From Aminipila butyrica (GTDB lineage Bacteria; Bacillota; Clostridia; Peptostreptococcales; Anaerovoracaceae): 64,000 bases of DNA. Numbering within the stretch: the stretch's first letter is position 1; every line of letters starts with the position of its first letter. The stretch covers positions 1,054,001-1,118,000 of the forward strand of contig NZ_CP048649.1 of NCBI RefSeq assembly GCF_010669305.1. Direction: 5' to 3'. The notes beneath the pieces are model-generated. The model worked only from the letters and a program-made list of their open reading frames with translations, searched no databases and was not told the DNA's origin. The position numbers and the translations under genes are program-made. Below are positions 24,566 to 33,804 of this stretch, piece by piece.

Positions 24566-25175
24566 ACAGGAATTTATACGGAAGCTGGAGTTAGAACTAT
24601 TCAAGCTTCCGAAAGAAGAAGTGAAAGATGCGATCGATTATTATAACGAGTATTTAGATGATGCAGGGATTGAAAATGAAGCAGCAGCTTTAAAGGAATT
24701 GGGCAGTCCTTCCAGAATCGCCACTCAGATTAAAGCAGATTTTGCCGTAAAACAGTTAAGCAATCAAGGAAATGGAAGTAACGCAGAAGGGCGAAAAGGA
24801 ATTTCTGCTGTATGGTGGGTGATTTTAGGTCTTTTTACCGCACCGGTAGCTTTACCTCTGGCTGTTGCAGGCGGTTTGCTGGCATTCTGTATACTGCTGA
24901 CGGTAGCGCTCCTTGTTATCGCAGCATTGTTATGTGTAGGCGCATTCTTTCTCAGTGGCATTGTCGCTTTCTCAGTAGGAATATATGTCCTTTTTATTGA
25001 TTTTGCCAACGGACTGTTTGCAGTCGGGGTAGGCCTGACTTTCGTGGGAGCAACGGTGCTGCTGGCGTTGGGCATCATCTTGGCGGCTAAAGGATTGGTG
25101 AGATTTACAGCAAGAAGAATGAATGAGAAAAGGCAATTAAAAACAGGAAGAACGGAGGAGAAGGCTGATGAATAA
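24558..25175 (+). CDS. DUF1700 membrane protein
   Basis: A 205-residue protein. The N-terminal soluble part (MNRQEFIRKLELELFKLPKEEVKDAIDYYNEYLDDAG...LGSPSRIA) is the DUF1700 signature; four hydrophobic segments follow (about residues 85-190). The start at 24558 overlaps the PadR stop, and the end overlaps the DUF4097 gene by 8 bp, so all three are translationally coupled. In this family the protein is thought to work with the downstream beta-strand protein at the membrane, but no molecular role is established. Confidence 0.87.
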   Translation: MNRQEFIRKLELELFKLPKEEVKDAIDYYNEYLDDAGIENEAAALKELGSPSRIATQIKADFAVKQLSNQGNGSNAEGRKGISAVWWVILGLFTAPVALPLAVAGGLLAFCILLTVALLVIAALLCVGAFFLSGIVAFSVGIYVLFIDFANGLFAVGVGLTFVGATVLLALGIILAAKGLVRFTARRMNEKRQLKTGRTEEKADE

Positions 25176-26073
25176 AAAGATAAAAATCTGTATTATGGTA
25201 TGCACTTGTTTAATTGTAGTAGGAGGGTGTTTGGCTGGAATCGGGCTGATGCTGGGTGCGACTGGAAGCGTAGACATGAATCGGTTTGCCTTTCACCTGG
25301 GAGGAGGGGATACTCCTTTCAGCATAGGAGCGGAGGAGGCAGACCATCTGTATAAATTAAGCGGAGAAGTAGTCACCGATTCAAAAGAAATCAGCCAGCC
25401 GATACAAGTGATTAAAACAAACATTGGGCTAGGTGGCGTAAAAATAGTAGCAAGTGATAAGTCCGAGGTGGTGTATACGTATGATAAAGGATTGGGAAAG
25501 CCCGATATCAACGTATCGGATGGGACCCTGACCATTGAAGATAAATTTGGCAAACAACATATTAATTTTAGTAAAAAAATGAAAAATAAAAATGGGATTG
25601 AATATATCATTTGTTGCCCAGAGGGAACTACACTTCAATTAGTTCAAGTAGAAAATAGCTTGGGATACATTGATATTTCAGGAATTAAGACAGAAACTTT
25701 AGATTTGAAGCTTAGCGCAGGTGAGGTGAAACTTGCTGATGTGGAGGCAGGTGACTTAAAAGCAGATGTAACCTTGGGTGATCTAAAAACAGAGAACCTC
25801 CGCACAGAGGCTCTTGACCTGAATTGTGATGCGGGGGATATAACGGCAGCGGGAACTTTAAAAGGCAAAAGCAATTTTACTGCTGACTTGGGAGACATTG
25901 AGATTAAAACGACATTGAAAAAGGAAGAATACTCTTTTGACCTGGATACGCAGCTGGGTGATGTAACCGTCGAAGGAAATCAAAGCGGAAGGAGTTCTCT
26001 GACAGACAATTCTGCTGAAAACTATTTAAAGGTGAAAACTACAGCCGGAGATATCAGCATAGATTTTGATTAG
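25168..26073 (+). CDS. DUF4097 beta-helix protein, membrane-anchored
   Basis: A 301-residue protein with an N-terminal hydrophobic anchor (ICIMVCTCLIVVGGCLAGIGL, which also contains a possible but poor lipobox). The rest is a repetitive beta-strand domain of the DUF4097 type, with repeats such as 'LDLKLSAGEVKLADVEAGDLKADVTLGDLKTENL' near residues 170-215. These putative adhesin-like domains form a beta helix on the outer face. Third gene of the PadR operon. Function unknown; co-occurrence suggests an envelope-stress sensor or effector. Confidence 0.87.
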   Translation: MNKKIKICIMVCTCLIVVGGCLAGIGLMLGATGSVDMNRFAFHLGGGDTPFSIGAEEADHLYKLSGEVVTDSKEISQPIQVIKTNIGLGGVKIVASDKSEVVYTYDKGLGKPDINVSDGTLTIEDKFGKQHINFSKKMKNKNGIEYIICCPEGTTLQLVQVENSLGYIDISGIKTETLDLKLSAGEVKLADVEAGDLKADVTLGDLKTENLRTEALDLNCDAGDITAAGTLKGKSNFTADLGDIEIKTTLKKEEYSFDLDTQLGDVTVEGNQSGRSSLTDNSAENYLKVKTTAGDISIDFD

Positions 26074-26285
26074 AAAAAGGATGCAATTTACTTAGAGAAA
26101 CCTTGTGCTGGAAGCATCAGTATTTGTTTATTAGAACAAATATTACTGTAATAATTTGAATTTAGAGATAATGAAAGCAAACGGTAAAGAAGGTATAATT
26201 AAAACAGAATAAAAGTCAGACAGGATCTCCTCGGAGAGGACGCGGAAATGCCATTCTTAATCAAAATAAAGTAGGAGGAAAAAGG

Positions 26286-26795
26286 ATGATTCAGTTTAAA
26301 AGTATAAGTCAAGAGAATTTTCAAGCTGTAATAAATATGGAAGTAAATGATAATCAAAAGGGATTTATGGAAGATAACTTGTATTCTCTGGCTGAATGTG
26401 TGGTTGAGAAATCGTTTATTACAAAGGCTATTAACAAGGATAATGTTCCGATAGGGTTTCTATTATATTACTTCGTCAAAGATAATCCTGATTATGTATT
26501 CCTGCATAGATTAATGATTGATAAATCGGAGCAGGGCAAAGGGTTAGGTCGTGCTGCATTGGAAGAGGCAATAAACCTGTTTAAAAACGAATTTCCCTCT
26601 ATTGCCTGTGTGGAGCTTATGCATTATCCAGATAACAAAGCTGGAGAGGCGCTCTATGATGCATTAGGCTTTGACCCCACTGGGGAGCACCGCAAAAGCG
26701 AGCCTTGCCGCTGTGAAAAAGATACAAAAGATGACAACCGTTACATAGAAATTGTACGGAGAAAATATTATGATAATCATTTGGTAAGGGCCTAG
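26286..26795 (+). CDS. GNAT-family N-acetyltransferase
   Basis: A 169-residue acetyltransferase. The acetyl-CoA pyrophosphate loop is visible as EQGKGLGRAALEEAI, preceded by the beta strand VFLHRLMID; the C-terminal region has YDALGF. The N-terminus resembles spermidine/diamine acetyltransferases of the BltD/PaiA type (VNDNQKGFMEDNLYSLAE...). A Cys/Arg-rich tail (EPCRCEKD) is unusual. GTAGGAGG lies before the start. It stands alone and is followed by a terminator. The acceptor is probably a polyamine or amine, but this rests on weak similarity. Confidence 0.82.
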   Translation: MIQFKSISQENFQAVINMEVNDNQKGFMEDNLYSLAECVVEKSFITKAINKDNVPIGFLLYYFVKDNPDYVFLHRLMIDKSEQGKGLGRAALEEAINLFKNEFPSIACVELMHYPDNKAGEALYDALGFDPTGEHRKSEPCRCEKDTKDDNRYIEIVRRKYYDNHLVRA

Positions 26796-26832
26796 TAACG
26801 GAACAAATAAATCAATTGCAGAGTTTGAGGTA

Positions 26833-26886
26833 AAATCAGCACTGATATGAGCATTTCATGTAGCTTGTACCAGTGCTGATTTATAT
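26833..26886 (+). terminator. intrinsic terminator of the GNAT gene
   Basis: AAATCAGCACTG pairs with CAGTGCTGATTT around a 26-nt loop, followed by an AT-rich stretch with few T in a row. Confidence 0.55.
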
Positions 26887-26961
26887 TGATGAAAAAAGTA
26901 GAATGATGTACACTGTACTTAAAAGTGGAATCTTAGGGGAAGGGTGAAAGGAGATTAATTG

Positions 26962-29541
26962 ATGAGGAACAAGAACGAAGTTCGAAAAAAATGGATGAGA
27001 AAAACGTGTTGTTGGGCAGTTGCCGCCGCCGTTATGCTTACAGGTGGCACTGGAGGGGCTTATGGAGCAACTCGAGGCCAGCAGGCCATCGGTGAAATAG
27101 GGGTGGATATCACCTGGTATGATTTTGGCAAACAGTGGAACGACTACTATATTCGGCAGGAGAACGAAGGGGATATTTACAAGTTGATTATGGCTGACTC
27201 GGAAGGACAAGAGAGCAAGGCCGCTTTTGTCAACGGGAAAGGAGAGTTAATTTGGGGACCGGCGGCTGATGACGGCGCTGCTTCCAGCAGCTCGGGAGGC
27301 GAGAATATCACCCTGATGAAATCAGGCAACCGCTACATTTATATTGATTCTAAGGGTATTCGGGCGTTTCCCGATGAAGCCTACAGCGACATCGGCCCTT
27401 TTGGTGATGGGTATGCCACGGCAACCTTAAGGGATAGCGGCCATAAAGGCATCATTGATGACAAGGGAACGCTGCTGTTTGAAGATAAATCAGGCATCTA
27501 TCAGGAACTCAATTTTATGGGAGGCGGACTGATTTCAGCTGTTCGGTCTGACGGGCTTTGTGATGTGTTGGACAAGGAGGGGAAGCCCCTGAATGCCGAA
27601 CATTACGGTTCCTATAGACCTGTTCTGGCAGAGGACGCCATCCGGGTATCCAGGGATGGGAAATATGGCTTTTTAGACCTGTCGGGGACAGCATTTACTT
27701 CCTTGACCTACGATTATGCGATGCTCTTTTCAGAAGGGTTGGCTGCCGTATCCAAGGGAGAAAAGTGGGGATTTATCGACCGGACCGGAAAGGAAGTAAT
27801 TGCTTTAAGCTATGAGGATGCCAATGATTTCCACAATGGCGTGGCGGCAGTAGAGCTTCAAGGAAAGTGGGGCATCATAGACAAGGCGGGAAGCACTGTA
27901 CTGCCCTTTGAATATAATTGGTTTTATGAAGAAGAGGACGGCTCCTTTATCGGACAAAAGGATCAGCAGATTTTTTTGATTGATTCAGCTGGGCAGGTGA
28001 CTGATGTTAAAGATTATCTTTCCTTTTATAAGGAAGCACCAGACCGAATTTCCGTGAGAAAAAACATAAATGGACTGGAGGTCAAAGGCTATTTAGATGA
28101 TCAAGAGCGGATGCTGACCGGATTTAAGGACTTTGATCTTTGGCCGGCAGGAGCGGATTTTTACTTGGGGCACCGATCAGGGAATTATCCACCGGAAGCT
28201 ACGCCGCCAAATGATTATGGGCAGAAATATGCCTTGCTGGATGCAGCAGGCAACAATTTGACGGGGTTTAAATATGAAAACTCAGGGGACTCGGGCTCCG
28301 GGTTTCAGGTACTGCGTAAGAATTATTATACCGGGGCAGGTCTGCTAAATCGGCAAGGGGCAGAGGTATTGCCTACCATCTTTGAGGACATTCTCTTGAC
28401 GGATGGGGGTTATGCCTTTGTGACCGTAGTAGATCCGGAAATAGGCGGAAACGGCCGTGTGGGCTATTTCAAATTGCCGGAGCATTTCCAGGAGAAAGCC
28501 GGGCAGCGGCCTATTACCGTGTATTTAGATGGGGTAGAATTATATTTTGATACGCCTCCCGTTCTGAAAAATCAACGAACCATGGTGCCTATGAGGAAAA
28601 TCTTTGAGACATTAGGGGCTAAAGTGGAATGGGATAATACGACCAAGACGGCTTCAGCTACCCTGGGCAATCGGAAGATTCGTGTCAGCATGGACAGCAC
28701 CACAGCCTCTGTGGATGGGTCAACGGTTCAGTTGGACGCAGCTCCTTTTGTGCAGAATGGGACGACGATGGTTCCACTTCGGTTCATATCGGAGAGCTTA
28801 GACGCTCAGGTGGCCTGGGATGGGCCAGCTCACCGGGTGGTGGTGAATTCGGCCCAGTCAGGGAACTTATCTAGTCTTGCAGGAAGCTGGGTAGCAGCGG
28901 AATCCAGCCTGGAAAAGGGGATATATACAGGCTATTTGGAATTGACCATTGGGGATAGTTTATTAAAAACCGTGGATTGGCAGGCAGGGAATCCAGGTAT
29001 GCAAGCAAAGATTAGGGACACGGATGAAAAATATATCTACATGGATTTGTTAGAAAACGAAGGCAGCCCGGCTGACTGGACGTTGCAAAAGCAAGATAAG
29101 ATAGAATACCAGCTGTATTCTGACCGGGAACTTCGTCTGAAACACGGTGGAACCACCTGTATTTTCTATAAGAAGAGTGAACTGACAGAGGAACAGACTA
29201 AGGTGCTGGACAAACTGGCCAACATCCGCTGGGAAGCAGAAGATAACAGGGACTTAACCGTTTCTTTTAGTTATTACCAGATGAAACTATACAGAGGTGC
29301 AGAAAATTCAGAGTCCAAAGGGCTGTTTGTAGGAAGAACCTATTTGAACGTGGCGGATGCTCAGATTGTTGCTGTACCAGAGATAACGGAGATGAAGGGT
29401 GAAAATACCATTTGGCCGGGAATAGAGAAAGAGAAAGCACCTGCTGTGCACTATAAGTTGTCAGCAGATGAGAAAACGTTGACGTTGGAATATGGAGGAA
29501 AAGAAATACAGTTTAAGAGTAAAAATGAGGTAATAAAGTAA
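26962..29541 (+). CDS. secreted WG-repeat protein with copper-amine-oxidase N-like domain
   Basis: An 859-residue exported protein. After a signal peptide (CCWAVAAAVMLTGGTGGAYG) comes a region of WG beta-propeller repeats, clearest at residues about 230-325 (KYGFLDLSG, KWGFIDRTG, KWGIIDKAG), with more degenerate copies around. Residues about 518-632 are a copper amine oxidase N1-type domain (DTPPVLKNQRTMVPMRKIFETLGAKVEWD...NGTTMVPLRFISESL), a cell-surface module of Bacillota unrelated to oxidase activity. The last 220 residues are a lipocalin-like beta region. ATG 26962 follows GGAGATT; a TTG one codon upstream is less likely. It is probably a surface or matrix protein. Confidence 0.83.
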   Translation: MRNKNEVRKKWMRKTCCWAVAAAVMLTGGTGGAYGATRGQQAIGEIGVDITWYDFGKQWNDYYIRQENEGDIYKLIMADSEGQESKAAFVNGKGELIWGPAADDGAASSSSGGENITLMKSGNRYIYIDSKGIRAFPDEAYSDIGPFGDGYATATLRDSGHKGIIDDKGTLLFEDKSGIYQELNFMGGGLISAVRSDGLCDVLDKEGKPLNAEHYGSYRPVLAEDAIRVSRDGKYGFLDLSGTAFTSLTYDYAMLFSEGLAAVSKGEKWGFIDRTGKEVIALSYEDANDFHNGVAAVELQGKWGIIDKAGSTVLPFEYNWFYEEEDGSFIGQKDQQIFLIDSAGQVTDVKDYLSFYKEAPDRISVRKNINGLEVKGYLDDQERMLTGFKDFDLWPAGADFYLGHRSGNYPPEATPPNDYGQKYALLDAAGNNLTGFKYENSGDSGSGFQVLRKNYYTGAGLLNRQGAEVLPTIFEDILLTDGGYAFVTVVDPEIGGNGRVGYFKLPEHFQEKAGQRPITVYLDGVELYFDTPPVLKNQRTMVPMRKIFETLGAKVEWDNTTKTASATLGNRKIRVSMDSTTASVDGSTVQLDAAPFVQNGTTMVPLRFISESLDAQVAWDGPAHRVVVNSAQSGNLSSLAGSWVAAESSLEKGIYTGYLELTIGDSLLKTVDWQAGNPGMQAKIRDTDEKYIYMDLLENEGSPADWTLQKQDKIEYQLYSDRELRLKHGGTTCIFYKKSELTEEQTKVLDKLANIRWEAEDNRDLTVSFSYYQMKLYRGAENSESKGLFVGRTYLNVADAQIVAVPEITEMKGENTIWPGIEKEKAPAVHYKLSADEKTLTLEYGGKEIQFKSKNEVIK

Positions 29542-29596
29542 AAAACACCCCGCCGGCGTTCCTGCAAACAGCAGGTGACTCCGGCGGGGTGTTTTG
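29540..29596. terminator. bidirectional intrinsic terminator
   Basis: AAAACACCCCGCCGG and CCGGCGGGGTGTTTT form a very stable hairpin, with an inner CCTGC/GCAGG pairing, between two convergent genes. Confidence 0.9.
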
Positions 29597-29627
29597 ATTG
29601 CAGCCATCGTATGACCGTTCCTGTAAA

Positions 29628-30221
29628 CTAAAATCGCGGCTCCCGAGCACTGAAGGTGATGTAGCGAAGCAAGCCTTCGGTAAAGTAATCCCCGATTCGG
29701 TCGGTAAAGGTTAACAGGCTGTTGAAGCTGCTGACATTGTTCTGAAAGTCGCCCTGGGCAAAGGATTGAATCTGCTCCAGGGTCCGGCGGTTAAACTCAA
29801 TCAGAAAATTGGAGAGCGTTCCTCTTTCCCAGAAGGGATTGTAGTAGGTCAACAGGTCTAAACGCTCCTCAATATTTTGATTAATCTGCTGAGTATAGTT
29901 CTGAACGGCTGCTTCATCTCCCGCCTTGGTGGCATCGATTAGGTCGGTCAGCAGATTCACGTAATTAGACATGAGCTGTTCGTGCTGGTCGGCCATCACA
30001 TCCCCGAAATATAATCGAAAAATGTTAGCGTAAATAACCGGCAGCTCCGTCAGCTGTTGTTTTGCAGATTGGATTAAGGCTGGATCAGCGTCTAAAAAAA
30101 CGTAGAGCAAATAAGAACGGAGCTGGGTGGCAATGTCCCGCCAGATGGTTCGCAGGCGAAACAGGAGATTCAGCTGTGCTGTGGATAAATTAAAATCCTC
30201 TAACTGGCGTTTCCCAAGCAT
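29628..30221 (-). CDS. helical protein of unknown function (197 aa)
   Basis: The ATG at 30221 follows AGGAGG; a longer frame upstream crosses the divergent yibE/F region and is not used. The product starts MLGKRQLEDFNLSTAQLN and is all-helical, without signal peptide or membrane helices. It contains 'LTDLIDATKAGD', 'NQNIEERLDLLTYYNPFW' and ends with 'FTEGLLRYITFSA'. It resembles a Bacillota family sometimes mislabelled 'acetylglutamate kinase', which lacks any kinase motif; I see no ATP-binding loop here either. It is divergent from the YibE/F gene. Function unknown. Confidence 0.7.
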   Translation of the reverse strand: MLGKRQLEDFNLSTAQLNLLFRLRTIWRDIATQLRSYLLYVFLDADPALIQSAKQQLTELPVIYANIFRLYFGDVMADQHEQLMSNYVNLLTDLIDATKAGDEAAVQNYTQQINQNIEERLDLLTYYNPFWERGTLSNFLIEFNRRTLEQIQSFAQGDFQNNVSSFNSLLTFTDRIGDYFTEGLLRYITFSAREPRF

Positions 30222-30458
30222 AATGGGCCTCCTAACCTTGATTCTATATAAACAGTATATTAACAAGCCACCTTTTTCATGTGACTTCCCGCTTGAAAAA
30301 CATTTTTTCGCTGCAAATGGAAAAAACATGGCCCCATGAGATTTAAAAATAAAATGTACAGATGTATGGAAAAAAGCAGAAACTTGTGCTAAAATGAAGA
30401 ATTGCTTTATCATGTTAGCAAAAAGATTTCTTGGAGAAATCAAGGGGAGGGTAGAGAA

Positions 30459-31712
30459 TTGAAGAAATTGTTTACGAGACAAGGAGTTACTTTTATTGCA
30501 GTTATCCTGCTGTCTATTTTATTTATTACCTTGGGGGCCAATCTCTCAAAAGCACAGCTGCTGACCTCCAGCGATCAGTTCTACCGGGCCCGTGTTTTGG
30601 GATTGGAGGATGTTCAGGTAAAGGAGATTAGTCTGGACGACGGAGAATCCTCCATCTCCAGCAAGAGTGTCTTTTTCAAGGCAGAGTTCACCAACGGCCC
30701 GGACAAAGGGAAAGCAGTGACGATGCTTCAATATATCGATTATATGTATGCCGTTCAGCCCGACACCGTGTCCAAGGGGGACAGCATCGTGGTATCTTAT
30801 ACCGCAGATCCCACCAATTCTCAAAAAATCTGGATGTTTATCGACTACAACCGCATCCATTATATGGTGTTTATTTGCTTGGCCTTTTTTGCGCTCATCA
30901 TCTTGATTGGCCGCTCCAAAGGGCTGGCTACCATCATCTCTCTGATTTTTACCGCAGGGGCGGTTTTTCTAGTGTACATACCGGGTATTCTCGGCGGACA
31001 GAATATCTACCTGTCCACCATTGTTATTTCAATCTTCATTATATTGATGAGTCTTTGCGTGTTGAACGGGGTGAATATTAAAACCTTTTGTGCCGTGCTG
31101 GGCAATATGGGCGGTTTGGCAGTGGCCGGTATTCTGGCGCTGCTCACCAATCAGCTGCTGGGTATTACCGGCATTGTGGATGAAGACTGCCTCTTTCTCA
31201 TGTATGTTAACAGCCAGCATCCGTTAGATCTTCGGGCCATCGTCTGGGGAAGCATTGTGATCGGGTCCCTGGGAGCAGTTATGGATGTGGCCATGTCTAT
31301 TGCTTCGGCCATGAATGAACTGGCGGAAACCATGGAGCACCGAACAGTTAAGCGGATGATTCGATCGGGCATGAATATCGGTAAGGACGCCATCGGAACC
31401 ATGACCAACACCTTGATTCTGGCCTATATTGGCGGATCGCTGGCGACGGTTTTGCTGCTGGTGGCTTCTAATAAGGACCCGCTGTATCTGTTTAACATGG
31501 AGATGATTGTGGTAGAGGTCTTGCAGGGAATTATCGGCAGTACCGGCATCCTTTTTGCCGTACCAGTAACGGTGATTATTGCGGCATACCTGTACGACAA
31601 CCGGGCTAAGGATGGTGAAAAGAACCAGCAGATTCCAGTTGACAATCCCGCTGTCGAACCAGCCGGAGCATCGGCAGAAGACCAAGGAGGAAAATCGGTG
31701 AAAACCGATTAA
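30459..31712 (+). CDS. YibE/F-family membrane protein
   Basis: A 417-residue integral membrane protein. TTG at 30459 follows GGGGAGGG; no ATG with a site is available nearby. It has one N-terminal helix, an extracytoplasmic domain of about 85 residues (EDVQVKEISLDDGE...YTADP), and about seven further helices. The sequence 'GRSKGLATIISLIFTAGAVFLVYIPGILGGQN', 'GSLGAVMDVAMSIASAMNEL' and 'IGTMTNTLILAYIGGSLATVLL' identifies the YibE/F family. Role unknown, possibly transport. It is followed 230 bp later by the pot operon, with two repeated hairpin elements in between. Confidence 0.87.
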   Translation: MKKLFTRQGVTFIAVILLSILFITLGANLSKAQLLTSSDQFYRARVLGLEDVQVKEISLDDGESSISSKSVFFKAEFTNGPDKGKAVTMLQYIDYMYAVQPDTVSKGDSIVVSYTADPTNSQKIWMFIDYNRIHYMVFICLAFFALIILIGRSKGLATIISLIFTAGAVFLVYIPGILGGQNIYLSTIVISIFIILMSLCVLNGVNIKTFCAVLGNMGGLAVAGILALLTNQLLGITGIVDEDCLFLMYVNSQHPLDLRAIVWGSIVIGSLGAVMDVAMSIASAMNELAETMEHRTVKRMIRSGMNIGKDAIGTMTNTLILAYIGGSLATVLLLVASNKDPLYLFNMEMIVVEVLQGIIGSTGILFAVPVTVIIAAYLYDNRAKDGEKNQQIPVDNPAVEPAGASAEDQGGKSVKTD

Positions 31713-31781
31713 AAAGACAGAAGTATGCGAAAAAAGAATAAATAGAAAAAAATAAATCTATGAATTGCAGGATATGGGATC

Positions 31782-31842
31782 TGCATGATATAATAAGCGC
31801 TAAGTTTAAGACGGCGTTGCCGCAAAGAGGCGCTTACCGAAT
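31782..31842 (+). repeat. hairpin-forming direct repeat, copy 1, upstream of potA
   Basis: A 61-bp element that starts TGCATGATATAATAAGCGC and ends GCGCTTACCGAAT. The outer TAAGCGC/GCGCTTA and inner CGGC-gtt-GCCG arms give a two-level hairpin. Nearly identical to copy 2 at 31860-31922. Confidence 0.8.
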
Positions 31843-31859
31843 CATGCGGCGACGCAGCT

Positions 31860-31922
31860 TGCATGATATAATAAGCGCTAAGATTTTAAGACGGCGTTGC
31901 CGCAAGGGAGCGCTTACGGAAT
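31860..31922 (+). repeat. hairpin-forming direct repeat, copy 2, upstream of potA
   Basis: A 63-bp copy with the same arms and a 2-bp insertion, ending 20 bp before the potA start codon and 8 bp before its ribosome site. Each copy also contains TATAAT. Confidence 0.8.
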
Positions 31923-31942
31923 ACAGTTTTGGAGGAAAAGAA

Positions 31943-32995
31943 ATGAAGAATGACATTATTGTCAGCCTGCAGAATATCGCGGTAGAGTACGATGGAGAAC
32001 GGGTAGTGGACAACTTGAATTTAGATATACGGAATGAAGAATTCATCACCTTTTTAGGCCCATCGGGCTGTGGGAAGACCACCACCCTGCGAATTATCGG
32101 CGGCTTTGCGGAGCCGGCTGCCGGGGACGTCTTCTTTGAAGGAAAACGGATTAATGGCGTGCCGCCTTATCAGCGTCATGTGAACACTGTATTTCAGCGG
32201 TATGCGCTGTTTCCGCACCTGAATGTGTTTGAAAACATTGCTTTTGGATTAAAGCTAAAAAAGATGGCGGCAGATCAGGTTCAGAAAAAAGTTCAGAGCA
32301 TGCTGAAACTGGTTAACCTATCTGGCTACGAAAACCGCAACATCAACCAGTTGTCCGGCGGCCAGCAGCAGCGAGTGGCCATCGCCAGAGCGTTAATCAA
32401 CGAGCCTAAGGTGTTGCTGTTGGATGAGCCTCTGGGGGCCTTGGACCTTAAACTGCGAAAAGAAATGCAGATTGAGCTGAAGCGGATTCAACAAGCTTTG
32501 AAAATTACCTTTATATATGTGACCCATGACCAAGAAGAAGCGTTGACCATGTCAGACCGGGTTATCGTTATGAGAAATGGGAAAATATTACAGAGCGGAA
32601 CGCCGCAGGATATTTATAACGAGCCCGCCAATGCCTTCGTAGCCGACTTCATCGGCGAGAGCAACATCCTCAGCGGAGTGATGCACAACGATTACCTGGT
32701 GGAATTCGCCGGGGTGCTTTTTGAATGTGAGGACTCTGGATTTGAGCCGATGGAGGCGGTAGAGGTGGTTATTCGTCCCGAGGATATCGACGTGGTTCCT
32801 TTGGAGGAAGGCAAGATCACCGGCCGGGTAGAGGATATCGTTTTCAAAGGGGTTCACTTTGAAATCACGGTCAGCGGCCATGGTTTCCAGTGGATGATTC
32901 ACTCCACAGACAGCCAGCAGGTTGGGGAGATGATCGGCATGACGCTGACCCCTAACGACATACATGTCATGAGAAAAATGGAGGAGGAACGATGA
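31943..32995 (+). CDS. potA: spermidine/putrescine ABC transporter ATP-binding protein
   Basis: A 350-residue ATPase: Walker A GPSGCGKTT (about residue 38), signature LSGGQQQR, Walker B VLLLDEPLGALD, H-loop VTHD. A TOBE-type C-terminal domain (VIRPEDIDVVP...GRVEDIVFKG) is typical of PotA. The ATG at 31943 after GGAGG is used; the track-length frame upstream runs through the hairpin repeats and is not coding. It overlaps potB by 4 bp (ATGA). Together with potBCD it forms a complete polyamine importer. Confidence 0.93.
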   Translation: MKNDIIVSLQNIAVEYDGERVVDNLNLDIRNEEFITFLGPSGCGKTTTLRIIGGFAEPAAGDVFFEGKRINGVPPYQRHVNTVFQRYALFPHLNVFENIAFGLKLKKMAADQVQKKVQSMLKLVNLSGYENRNINQLSGGQQQRVAIARALINEPKVLLLDEPLGALDLKLRKEMQIELKRIQQALKITFIYVTHDQEEALTMSDRVIVMRNGKILQSGTPQDIYNEPANAFVADFIGESNILSGVMHNDYLVEFAGVLFECEDSGFEPMEAVEVVIRPEDIDVVPLEEGKITGRVEDIVFKGVHFEITVSGHGFQWMIHSTDSQQVGEMIGMTLTPNDIHVMRKMEEER

Positions 32996-33804
32996 ACTTA
33001 AGGCAGGCGGCTTATCCCTATATGATGTGGACAGTGGTTTTTATTGCTGTTCCTTTGGGGCTCATTATATATTTTGCTTTTACAGATATGCAGGGAAGTT
33101 TAAGCATGGATAATTTAGTGCAGGCAGGCCGGTATTCTTCTGTCTTCGTAAAGTCCATCTGGCTGGCGGTAGTGTCTACGGTTCTTTGTCTAGTCATCGG
33201 CTATCCGGTGGCGTATCTGATGTCCAGAATGAAGGGCATCGGCAACCGCACGCTGCTCATGCTCCTGATGCTCCCCATGTGGATGAATTTTTTGCTGCGG
33301 ACTTATGCTTGGATGACGCTCCTAGAGAACAACGGTATCATCAATAATCTCCTGGGAATGGTGGGCATCGGTCCCCTAAACTTGATTAACACCCAGGGTG
33401 CCGTCGTTATGGGCATGATTTATAACTACATTCCTTTTATGATTGTACCTCTTCGTTCCGTGATGCTGAAGATTCAGAACGATGTTTTAGAAGCGGCTCA
33501 AGATTTGGGTGCCGGGCCGCGAGAGGTTTTTACAAAAATTATTCTGCCCCTTAGCAAACCGGGCATTAAGACCGGGGTGATGATGGTCTTCGTACCGGCA
33601 GTCAGCACCTTTATCATTTCTCAAATGCTGGGAGGCGGCCACAATCAGCTGATTGGTGACATCATCGAGATGCAGTTTCTGGGCAATGCGTATAATCCCC
33701 ACTTAGGGTCGGCAATTTCGTTAGTATTGATGTTGTTAGTTCTGATGTGCATGAGCGTATCAGGATTTCTGGATGATGAAGGAATGGAGGAACGGCTGCT
33801 GTGA
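32992..33804 (+). CDS. potB: spermidine/putrescine ABC transporter permease
   Basis: A 270-residue permease with six predicted helices and a BPD_transp_1 EAA loop (LEAAQDLGAGPREVFTKIILPLSKPG). The order potA-potB-potC-potD and the 4-bp overlaps at both ends identify it as PotB. It forms the membrane channel with PotC. Confidence 0.92.
   Translation: MNLRQAAYPYMMWTVVFIAVPLGLIIYFAFTDMQGSLSMDNLVQAGRYSSVFVKSIWLAVVSTVLCLVIGYPVAYLMSRMKGIGNRTLLMLLMLPMWMNFLLRTYAWMTLLENNGIINNLLGMVGIGPLNLINTQGAVVMGMIYNYIPFMIVPLRSVMLKIQNDVLEAAQDLGAGPREVFTKIILPLSKPGIKTGVMMVFVPAVSTFIISQMLGGGHNQLIGDIIEMQFLGNAYNPHLGSAISLVLMLLVLMCMSVSGFLDDEGMEERLL

Noticed and set aside
31760..31942. N-terminal extension of potA through the hairpin repeats
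   Set aside because: The frame runs through two near-identical non-coding repeats, and a strong GGAGG lies directly before the ATG at 31943.
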